NCBI GenBank assembly: GCA_035610365.1
Contig: CM069432.1
Location: 175,693,027 to 175,757,026, forward strand
Direction: 5' to 3'
DNA: 64,000 bases
DNA from: Aquatica leii
Taxonomy: Eukaryota; Arthropoda; Insecta; Coleoptera; Lampyridae
Every line of letters starts with the position of its first letter. Position 1 is the first letter of the stretch. This document shows, in pieces, positions 11,565 through 20,853 of the stretch. Position numbers and translations under genes: made by a program. A model generated the notes under the pieces. The model had not been told where the DNA came from, did not search any database, and worked only from the letters and a program-made list of their open reading frames with translations.

Positions 11565-12209
11565 GTTCGGAGTTACCACCGAGGAACAACAAGACCTGTT
11601 CCAGACACAAAAAGATTACGCCATCGCACATTGCGTGAGCGAGGAGCTTGACATGTCCAAAGGGGTTGCAGTCGTGTTTAAAAAGAAGTTTGACAGCTAG
11701 ATGAATTACGAAGACAGCAACCGGCAGTCGGAAAGGTTTTAGGACTACGTGGTGACGGACGCTTCGTTTTCTATCTGGTCACCAAGAAATACTCACGTGT
11801 CAAGCCGTTATACAAAGATCTGTGGCGAACATTATGGAGTCTCAAGAGACAAATGGAGTTCCATCATGTTAAGAAACTGGCATACCCTAAGCTTGGTTGT
11901 GGCTTAGACCAACTGAATTGGAGGACAGTTCGAAACATGTTGGAGGTCGTCTTCCGAGGAACAGGCATTCAAGTGTTGGTCTGTAGTTACCAACCGAGGA
12001 GAGTATTGGGTCAGGAAAAGTCCATTGACTGTTACTTTTATGGTCAAGGAAGTTGCCGAAATGGAGGAAGCTGCCGCTATCGCCACGATCCCTTTTACCG
12101 GTGTCGCATCCAGTCTCCTGTTCTGGGACAGAACAGTCCTAAGAAGGGGGCAGTGAAACGTCCGAGAAATTACTTGCAAATGCAAGAGCCTTCTAGAACT
12201 GTTATCTAG
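11533..12209 (+). pseudogene. Retrotransposon-borne macro domain (TARG1/OARD1-like) plus CCCH zinc finger
   Basis: An extra frame in the position where some retroelements keep env. A candidate ATG at 11533 (MNLYGGSGKARFG) overlaps the integrase end by 32 nt. The first segment has 'DYAIAHCVSEELDMSKG' and 'FKKKF', the opening of an OARD1/TARG1-type ADP-ribose hydrolase. One frameshift near 11690-11700 follows. The second segment (to TAG 12207-12209) has 'GDGRFVFYLVTKK', 'LAYPKLGCGLDQLNW' and 'GIQVLVCSYQ'. The Lys of TKK and the Asp of GCGLD match the two catalytic residues known for TARG1. After it, 'CYFYGQGSCRNGGSCRYRH' (about 12030-12090) is a CX7CX5CX3H zinc finger. The frame runs over the PPT into the 3' LTR. 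In an intact relative this would give a de-ADP-ribosylating, RNA- or nucleic-acid-binding accessory protein; that role is inference. Confidence 0.8.
12138..12153 (+). other. Gypsy-M polypurine tract
   Basis: The purine-rich run CTAAGAAGGGGGCAG abuts the TG that opens the 3' LTR, the expected plus-strand primer site. Confidence 0.8.
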
Positions 12210-12600
12210 TTTCTAGAAGATATAGCGAAAAGTGAGGAACGATCGAGAAAGATTCGCCGATGTCTATAAAAGCCGAAGATGGAAATCGTAGGTCGGTTAT
12301 TGCTGGAATGTGAATGCATGCAGTATTAAATAAATAAGCAGGTGAAGATAAATAAGGGATTAGCACGTGCGGAGTTTTAAATAAATCGAGTGAACGTGAC
12401 TATCAGCTGTGAAATCCGAGGACGTTATCTAATCTTATCTTAAGTGTTATACAACGGTCATACATAAATTATAGTGTAAGTGTTTTTATTATTAGATTTT
12501 AGTAGTTCGGTCAATTTAAAAGTATACATATTTTTATAATAAGTAAACGTAGTTTTAGTCGTTTTAAATAAATTAGTTTTTAAGTAATAAATTCGTTACA
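12154..12600 (+). repeat. Gypsy-M 3' LTR
   Basis: 447 bp, reading identically to the 5' LTR, with TATA at 12265-12271 and heat-shock-like dyads at 12191-12198 and 12211-12218. Followed by the target duplication GTAT (12601-12604). Confidence 0.96.
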
Positions 12601-12604
12601 GTAT

Positions 12605-15130
12605 ATTGCATACAACATACACACAATACAGTAGTACAAATGTTTTTGCCTATAACTACTAAAAACCGGTTTTGTTAGTGTCTTCTTCTACATCAAAGAA
12701 TTTTTACTTCAAACAAAAAACTTTTAACCAACTTTATTATATTAATGATAATGATAACAGTCTTACATAATTCTTCTTTTATGTACAATTGTTTTAGTAT
12801 TTATTTTTATTATAGATTTTTAATTATGAAATCATCAATTATTATATATTGATAGTTTTATTATGCCATATTGTAAAGATTATATTATATTACTTTGATT
12901 TACATTTAATACATGTTATCTTAAACAAAAAATTTCATTAAGATTATTAGGTTCATTCAAAAACAGCGTTTATAGAACTTTATGTTTATCATCGTTTATT
13001 ATCAATACTTATCTAAAAAGCAAGTATAAAGAAAAATTCATTTGTTTATTATTATTCTTCACGAGGATACATTTGTTAGTTGAAAACTAAGTGCAGAAAA
13101 ATACACTTCCACAATCAGAAAAAACTTAATAAACATGTTTAAAAATGTTTACAGACGTTTTTGTTATAATTGGAATCATATTTATAATCTAATAATCTAA
13201 TTTTTATTACTTAAAAAAGCAAATTTGTAATGTAAAATAGCTTTATTATAAATATATCTTTTCTCCATAATTTTGCTTAAAAATATACGTCGTTTTATTC
13301 AAGCGTATTAAAATAAATTGTAATTTAATTTAAAAAAAAGGAATAATGCGCAACCGTAGGCTATAATATTAATTTAAAAAATATATAAAAAAGACTTTAA
13401 ATGAGAAAAATGGTTGTAGCAAATAATCCAGTGTTCGCGATTTTGATTAGTTGATTTGATGACGCACATAATTTATGAATTTTTGAAAATCATTACAAAA
13501 TACAATGTAATGTATAAAATATTGCTTATTCGCGTGTACCGCTACTTACGATAATGCCATAATTTACTTTCATTAATGTATTTCTTCGAAAGTCTCTATC
13601 TAAGAATGTAATTGATCAATGTACACAAATAAATTTTGAGGAAGCAGCTGGAAGTAGAAAAACAGATGCTTAGATTTTAAACGCTTGTTTTTAAAATTAC
13701 GATATTTTCAAACGTTGATAGTACGTTTTAGTTATTGTTAGAAATTAAAATAGCTTGCATCGTAAAAAAGTAAATTGCCTTGTATTAGATTGTTTTGCAA
13801 AATTAGGAATGAAAGAGGGTTGAATTTTTGTTTGCATTTACGATAATGGATATCCATTAGTCGTGATTTATGAGTGCGAGAAGCATTTTATTTAACCATC
13901 GACTTTCATTCAATGTCTTTGCCAAGTTATATAATTTTATAATTAATGTAAATTATTAAAACTGAATGAGTTACAATTTTCTCAAAGATTAGCTAATTGA
14001 TTTTGCTTAATTTAATCGTCAAAGCTTGAACACCATTTTAATGTGGCCTTTTTCATTTTTGTTTTTGTCACCTAACCGCTTGTTTTGTGCAAGTTGTTTG
14101 AAAGTTTGTTTGCATGTGGTAGCCGCGGTGCATTAAGCTTAGAAGAGGACTTGAGAAAACTAAAACTAGAGGGTTTATATAATTTAGTGCACTTCTGTCT
14201 AAATGGGAAATACATACGACCCTACGTAGAGGGGCCAGTCGGAACACTAAGTAATAGGTATAATGGCACCATAAACTACAATTATCCCAAGACACATGGG
14301 GCTCCTCGGTATTTCAACGTACCAAATTCTATAATCAAAAAACAAACGATTTTAACATTCAAATCTTTGTAAATGCATTATCGTAGTATCATCCTCGCAA
14401 TTTTTATTAATATGACAACTTTTATGGTATAATCAATAGACACTCGCACGCGCACAATTATTAAATTGTCTTACGCGCATTTTGTTTTTTAGTAATTACA
14501 GCTCCCAAGCAGTCCTTTTGTCAGAAATAAGTAAGAAAACATTTAAATTAGTATCTAACTAATTTTTAAATTGTACATAATGTTGTTGTTGAAAAAAATA
14601 TCTTTAATCCATTTATAAAAAAATAAACAATAACTGGTTTATGCACTTGCTTAAAAAACAATTAGTTGAACATAAATATATAATCATTTTAAAAGATTCT
14701 GAAATTGCAGCATCGATTAATGAACGAATTAAATGCTACGCGAAATAAAGTATAGAATAAACTTTATAAAGACAAATCTTAAGGTGTCTCCAGAATTGAA
14801 CATTTTAGCGCGAACGAATAGAACAAACTGAACTCGCAAACGGCAAAGTCTGGACTCTGTCTCCGAACCGATCTGAAAACGCCAAACGTTTTCCGGAGCT
14901 TGATGCTTATTTTATTTTTTCGAGTATTTGACTCAACTCCGGAGTTTTCTTTGACAGTGATGTAACCATCGCAAGTGCAAAGTGTGCGGGGCACACAAGT
15001 CCGCACATGGTTTGAGCCCACTTATAGAGTAGTTGGGTGTGGCAATGTACTGGTTGTTGAACGTGCGATTATCGGTTATTGTTTTTTGTGAGATGATAGA
15101 AAATATGTTTATCTATAGTAACGTTATGGT
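12605..15130. other. AT-rich intergenic DNA, no gene supported
   Basis: Mostly A/T-rich sequence without terminal repeats or recognised domains. One stretch, 14087-14372, is open for about 95 codons and less AT-biased ('LEEDLRKLKLEGLYNLVHFC'), but it has no ATG at its start and no family I know. 14780-15050 is also less AT-rich, with no recognised content. Confidence 0.45.
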
Positions 15131-15137
15131 TATATAC

Positions 15138-15790
15138 AGGGTGTTTTATTAATAACTGGAAATATTTTAATTGTAGAATCCTAAGCTCAAAATATTAAGA
15201 ATTAACTCAAATTACTTGGATAAAATGTTCTTTACTGAGTTACAGGGTCTTTTATTTAAAAATTTAAAACCTATTTGTAATTAGTACTTTAAAACAATTT
15301 AACGTATCCTTGTCATATTTGACAGAAAGTGTAAATACTAAGTTTCTTTTGCGTACTAAATGCCATCTTATGACTCAAAAACACCAACAATGTTAATACA
15401 TATTAAAATTAAAATAACTGTGCAATTTTAAGTTTAAGATTAAATATCTTAAAAAATAATAATTTCAATGTTACTAAGAAAAAGTATGTTATTTACATGA
15501 AATGTATTAGAAAATCAAAAAACTGTGATAAAATGGCAATTCAGCTAGTGGCATGGAATTTGGGAAGGTTTAACCACTTGTTCCTGTCGTACGCTTTTGG
15601 TAGTAGCCAAAAACGTTTATTTAACACAATTTAGTATTTTAATTTATTTAATTTACACTTCCTGTCAAGTATGACAAGAATACGTCAAATACCATGTCCT
15701 AAAAGTAAAACAAAAACACTAAACTGATATTAACATATTACTTTAATCTAGCTCAAAGGTTTTTTTTTTCTAAATAGACCAATGCAATGC
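15138..15790. repeat. Imperfect inverted repeat (foldback, possible MITE)
   Basis: Left arm about 15246-15340, right arm about 15647-15780. The best-matching core is 15297-15336 against 15652-15691: about 40 bp around 'TGACAGAAAGTGTAAAT' with few mismatches. The outer arm parts match more loosely. Left of the arm is CAGGGTGTTTTATTAATAAC (15138), which looks like an insect DNA-transposon terminus, but no matching right end was found. Possibly a decayed non-autonomous element. Confidence 0.5.
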
Positions 15791-16970
15791 AATTCAACAC
15801 TACCAAAATAAACAAAATATTTTAAAACGGTTGAAAGTGATAGTGTTAATATCGGATATCAAGTATAAAACTAGTTGACACTGTAATATGTCCTAAAACA
15901 AACGATAACGTTTAAGCAGTATCATCTCTCATCAATACAGCTGTACAAAACAAATAAGATTAATTTTAACGAAATTTTTACAGCTGATAAAATATTTATC
16001 GTAAAAGAATGGCGAAAGAATCTTGTAACGAAATACTGGCTAGTCCAGGAGATATTTTTCGAATTAGTGTTTTTTATTTGATTTTTGATGTGATAATTGC
16101 CTAACTGAAGCAAAGATATGACGGATTGAACTATATTGTAAATACTTTTAGAGCTATCTCTACCTCAGGTCATGCGTCTGACAACAAATTAGTAAACTTT
16201 GCAAAAATTTTTGTACTTAATTACTTAAAAGACGTTAATTTTTTTTGTAAAAGACATACTTACATTTAGAAACGCATTAACACATCACTTTATCATTAAA
16301 CTTGCTAGTAATGATCATGATAGTCACAATAGTCAGACACTAATTAGCAACAAATATATTAGCAATTTTGAGCTCACAAGACTAGCCATCTTAGACGCCA
16401 TGCTATCGTCATCTTGTAAGCAAATGTGTACAACTGTTATTTTATACTTAACCGTTCTTGTTTCAATCGCCGTTTCAGAGAAGTCTTTCTTCAAATCAAA
16501 GATTTACGGAAATTATCTGTAACACTCAATCGTACAAAAACGTCTAACTTAATATTATCCATCAAAAACAAAACGGACCAAAGTATTGACATTCAAAAAA
16601 TTTTTTTGATAAGGTATTTTGGGAAAGGATTATAAGTTACATACCGACATTTTACTTTAATGAATAACATTATATATCATCGCGATAAACTAACAAACAC
16701 ATCGAGTAGCAAAGACATTTATATTCTCGCAAATGCAACGACTTTTTGTTTAAACTATTTGTTTTGCTTATTCCTATGCCTGAAGAGTTTGTGCAGAAAA
16801 CTCTTGACTTTTGAATAAACATACTTAATTCAACTTAACATAAAGACATGCATTTCTTGAAAATTTGTCAAATCATTCTACCAAAAACTTTTTTTTATTG
16901 TATAGACTGCCAATATATTTTTTAACTCTATGATATTAGGTTTTATATATTTTAAAAAACTTCATACTAA
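15790..16970. other. AT-rich intergenic DNA
   Basis: No domain or terminal repeat recognised. Short frames at 15922-16113 and 16426-16635 look like chance openings. Confidence 0.45.
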
Positions 16971-17543
16971 AATGATTAAAGATTTTATACCAATGCATAG
17001 AACAAAATCAATATTTTAACAGATAAAATGTAAGTTACGAAATTGCTACAAATATTACATTATCAAAATCAAATTTATTTATTAGAATTTCAATAATTTT
17101 TTTGCAGAAACACTTTCAACAGATTAAAACTCGTTTTTTATCGTATTTAATATTCTTTAGTAACGATTAATACGGAAAAGTGTACATGAATAATAAAAAA
17201 AAAATTAGCAAAGATTTTTTTTTCGTACTTTTCTATACTTGTTATAAACATCAAATTTTATTTGTTACATTTACATTATAATTTATTACCTTCATAAATA
17301 CACTAAAGTTCAACAATTTCCATTCAAAAGTGTTTGATGGCAGAGCCATCTCATAGTATAAATTTACTATGTGATTAAAACTAACTGTAGATGGCTATAA
17401 ACGATAGTAAATACGTTGAGTTAGTTTAACACCCGCGAAATTCAAAATAAGCTTTGAAAAATTCGTCGGGATAAAACCACAACGTAAAAGGACATTGGGG
17501 GTGAGCAATGTCAATGCAATTGTGTAAACGCCACCAGAGTGAA

Positions 17544-17588
17544 CTACTAGACAGCTGTTTCGCCCTTTTGGGGCTCATCAGTAGTAGG
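17544..17588 (-). ncRNA. Hammerhead ribozyme, type I, intact core
   Basis: Minus strand, in order: helix I strand CUACUA (17587-17582), core CUGAUGA (17581-17575), helix II GCCCC with loop AAAA and GGGC, core GAAA, a very short helix III around CAGCUG, cleavage triplet GUC (17552-17550), and helix I partner UAGUAG (17549-17544). The helix I strands pair perfectly and all catalytic core bases are present. Cleavage is predicted between 17550 and 17549. The tiny helix III is typical of Penelope/retrozyme hammerheads, which often act as dimers. Confidence 0.85.
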
Positions 17589-18266
17589 AGATACACTCTA
17601 ATGTTGTTCCCACAATTGCATTGACGCCCCTTATAGCTTTATAATTAAGTACGATGAAGTTACCATTCAAAAGTGTTTGATGGCAGAGCCATCTCATAGT
17701 ATAAATTTACTATGTGATTAAAATTAACTGTAGATAGCTATAAACGATGGTAAATACGTTGAGTTAGTTTAACACCCGCGAAATTCAAAATCAGCTTTGA
17801 AAAAATCGTTTATAGCTATCTACAGTTAATTTTAATCACATAGTAAATCTATACTATGAGATGGCTCTGCCATCAAACACTTTTGAATGGAAATTGTTTA
17901 ACTTCAGTGTATTTATAAAGGTAATAAATTATAATGTAAATGTAACAAATAAAATTTGATGTTGACTCGTTAAGCTTTTTATAACAAGTATAGAAAAGTA
18001 CGAAAAAAAATCTTTGCTAATTTTTTTTTGATTATTCATGTACACTTTTCCGTATTAATCGTTACTAAAGAATATTAAATACGATAAAAAACGAGTTTTA
18101 ATCTCTTGAAAGTGTTTCTGCAAAAAAATTATTGAAATTCTAATAAATAAATTTGATTTTGATAATGTAATATTTGTAGCAATTTCGTAACTTACATTTT
18201 ATCTGTTAAAATATTGATTTTGTTCTATGCATTGGTATAAAATCTTTAATCATTTGAGTGTATCTC

Positions 18267-18310
18267 CTACTACTGATGAGCCCCAAAAGGGCAAAACAGC
18301 TGTCTAGTAG
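18267..18310 (+). ncRNA. Hammerhead ribozyme, second copy with core mutation
   Basis: Same layout on the plus strand: CUACUA (18267-18272), CUGAUGA (18273-18279), helix II CCCC-AAAA-GGGC, helix III CAGCUG, GUC, UAGUAG (18305-18310). The conserved G that opens the GAAA core is A at 18293 (AAAA), a substitution expected to abolish self-cleavage. Confidence 0.75.
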
Positions 18311-19091
18311 TTCACTCTGGTGGCGTTTACACAATTGCATTGACATTGCTCACCCCCAATGTCCTTTTACGTTGTGGTTTTATCCCGACAAATTTTTCAA
18401 AGCTTATTTTGAATTTCGCGGGTGTTAAACTAACTCAACGTATTTACCATCGTTTATAGCTATCTACAGTTAAACAATTTCCCAACTTTGGCAACGATAC
18501 CGATACTAGTTTTGGTATCGAAGTGTATTTAAGTATTACAGACATTGAAGTAAACGGTATCAAAGTGTTGAAATTCCAACCTGTATTTCAAAACATGTTA
18601 AACTTACATAAGTAACAAATAACATTTAATGTTTACACAAAAATTAATTATAAAATATAATAAACTATTTTATTTAAAATGTACAATGTACTATACATAC
18701 TTTTTATTTAAAAATCGCAATTCAAATTTAGCCCTTAAACTTAGATATTGCTAATTTTTAATTGAGTTTTTTATTTCAAAGTAAGTGCGATAGATAAAAA
18801 ATCAAATAGTTTACTAACATACTAAACATAGTTAGGTAGGTATTGCCGTATCTATGTTAACATACACGTACATAATCTAAAATATAACCATTGGTATTTT
18901 GCGTTTTCTTAGAATGGCAATAATCTTTTGCTAACAGTTTTTTAATAAACGTTAAATAAAATTGTATCTGTCACATTTTGCCAAAAAGTTTTCTGTTTTG
19001 CGACATAAACCGCTTTGGTAGCAGCAATTATTTTTTTCTTCCTAAGTTTTTGTTCTGTATAGTAAAAAAATCAGATTCCATATTTGCCGAT

Positions 19092-19440
19092 TAACCGTCG
19101 TCGTTTTACAGTAGACTGTTTTGCCTTTGGTTGTTTCCCCGTCGGTTGTTTTACCATCGGACGTTTTACTGTCGGGTGTTTAGATTTCAATCGATTAGCT
19201 ATAAAACGTTGTGTAAATCGGAACACCTTATTAGTAAAGATTCAAATCATTAACGAATTAATTTGACATATAGTTTATCGATAGATGTTTATGTATTAAT
19301 TTTATGTATTAAAAGAGGTAGCAGAAGAACGAGCTGACAGTGGAACGGCTGGCGGCGGAATTGTCGACGACGGAACGAGCCGACGGCGAAACAGCCAATA
19401 ATAAAACGGTGACGACAAATCGATAATAGCAGAAGGGGAC
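19092..19440. repeat. Inverted pair of 15-bp minisatellite arrays
   Basis: 19092-19190 holds about six units of consensus GTCGGNTGTTTTACC. 19335-19430 holds about six units of the reverse complement (GACGGNNAAACANCC). They are separated by about 145 bp of AT-rich sequence. These islands are far more GC-rich than their surroundings. Translation gives a Cys-Phe repeat, but it looks like a by-product of the repeat, not a gene. Subterminal arrays of this kind occur in some DNA transposons. Confidence 0.7.
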
Positions 19441-20262
19441 GACGGCAAATCCTCTACCACGTCCGTTTATGAAAAAATTTAAAAAACTGAAATTTATATT
19501 GACTGCACAATAATAACTAATTACATGCTATTGTAGGTAAGTCTTTTTCTTCACTTTTCTTTTAAATTCAGATTCAGAACGTTTTGAAATCAACGTTATT
19601 TGTTTTGTTAGCATTTTTCAGATGTCTATGTGCTTTTAAGTAGGCAGATAGTTTTTATAATCTTCTGTAAACGAAATGCATGTATTATGCATACCAAAAA
19701 ATTGAACAATTGGCCAAACCCACAAAAACAATTTAGTATACATGCGTAAAAACAGCACTTTTACATTGTGAAGAGTTCACTAATGTGGCCACTTTTTGTA
19801 GTTATCTAAAAATATATATTACAAATTATTTGCATAAACTATTTATAAATACATTTTAATCTGTTATAATGTAAATTAGTTTATGTGAAAGTTTCAAGTA
19901 AATTTATATCAAAAATTGTTATTTAGATTTAATTACTAACTTTAAAAAAATTAAATTTTAGGTTTTTAAGAAAATACTAATTAGTTTGTTAAACAGAAAA
20001 AAATTGAAAAAATTTGTTTGCTTAAGTGATTTAGTACTTTGTTATTACAATGAGTCAATTAACCAACAGCAATTGAAGGGAATCGTTTAATTTAAGATGA
20101 GTCCTTCTCAAGGTGGAAAGATTATTTTCAAAAAACAGCATTGGTGTTTCGAAAACCCCGCAACAGATTGAATAATGAATCGTCACGATGGTTGGTATGC
20201 GTTAATAAATGGCCAACAGTAGCGTAATTTTGTATAATTTCTGTTTTTGTACTATTATTTAT

Positions 20263-20264
<2 letters not shown>

Positions 20265-20294
<30 letters not shown>

Positions 20295-20296
20295 TC
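20265..20296. repeat. (ATGT)n microsatellite
   Basis: About eight perfect tetranucleotide units. Confidence 0.95.
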
Positions 20297-20853
20297 TTTT
20301 AATTTTTGTTAAACACATTTAGTAATAACTTTTTATTTTGTTATACGACTAACAGTCTATTTTACTTTTGGTGTAATTAGCAATTACGATTGATACATTA
20401 ATATTTGAAATCTTCTTACTTTTTATTATTATAATCATATTTTTATTGTTTTAATTATTTTTTTTATAAATGTAAATCTGCTTTAATAAATATCTTTATT
20501 ATTTGTATTATTTAAAATTTTGAAAAATGGATAATAATGAAACATTATCTATTAATTGACTTTTCAAATAAGATGATCAGTTAAATTTAAATTTAACCAT
20601 TCAGCTAAAAATTTACATAAAATGATATAAAAATTACCGCTTTTAAAATATTAATAATCAGTAAATCACAGTACAAAATGATGAAACGTTAGGAGATCAA
20701 CCATTATTTTTACAAATGTTTGTTTTAAATTTTCTTCAAGCTCTTACAAATTAAAGTGATTCAAAAGGAGGGTGTGTTTTTAAACAACCACTGTAAAAAA
20801 AGACCAAAACCCATATAGTGTGGCCCGGTGTAACATATTTACCAAATAACATA

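Larger units (their letters stand above)
5933..12600 (+). mobile_element. Gypsy-M: complete Ty3/Gypsy insertion carrying a macro-domain ORF
   Basis: A full-length LTR retrotransposon of 6,668 bp. The 447-bp LTRs (5933-6379 and 12154-12600) read as identical. The flanks carry a 4-bp duplication GTAT (5929-5932 and 12601-12604). A primer-site-like TGG stretch follows the 5' LTR, and a purine tract AAGAAGGGGGCAG directly precedes the 3' LTR. The internal order is gag, protease, RT, RNase H, integrase (the Ty3/Gypsy order), then an extra macro-domain/CCCH frame. The internal region is visibly more GC-rich than the flanks. The coding part is broken by many single-base frameshifts despite the identical LTRs, so it was probably mobilised in trans or carries consensus-base errors. 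Confidence 0.95.
16970..18480. mobile_element. Palindromic retrozyme/Penelope-terminus-like cluster with hammerhead ribozymes
   Basis: Two modules recur. Module X (about 360 bp) is at 16972-17325 and inverted at 17890-18253. Module U (about 335 bp, starting CCATTCAAAAGTGTTTGATGG) is complete at 17328-17662. It is followed directly by a partial copy (17663-17805), then an inverted partial copy (17806-17890), and another inverted partial copy beyond X' (18254-18476). Read on the minus strand, the right half is U-X-U. Each longer U copy carries a hammerhead ribozyme. Repeated flanks with a hammerhead around a short body match the layout of Penelope pseudo-LTRs and of retrozymes, which are non-autonomous circular-RNA retroelements. 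No protein frame is present. Confidence 0.75.
18480..20850. other. AT-rich DNA with minisatellite and microsatellite
   Basis: No gene recognised. It holds the inverted 15-bp minisatellite pair and the ATGT microsatellite annotated separately; the rest is plain AT-rich sequence. Confidence 0.5.

Noticed and set aside
14087..14372. Open frame of about 95 codons with less AT-biased composition
   Set aside because: No ATG at its start, no recognised domain, no splice context that I can defend. Mentioned under the intergenic entry only.
19084..19266. Cys/Phe-rich small protein
   Set aside because: The peptide repeat is exactly the 15-bp minisatellite translated; no independent sign of coding.
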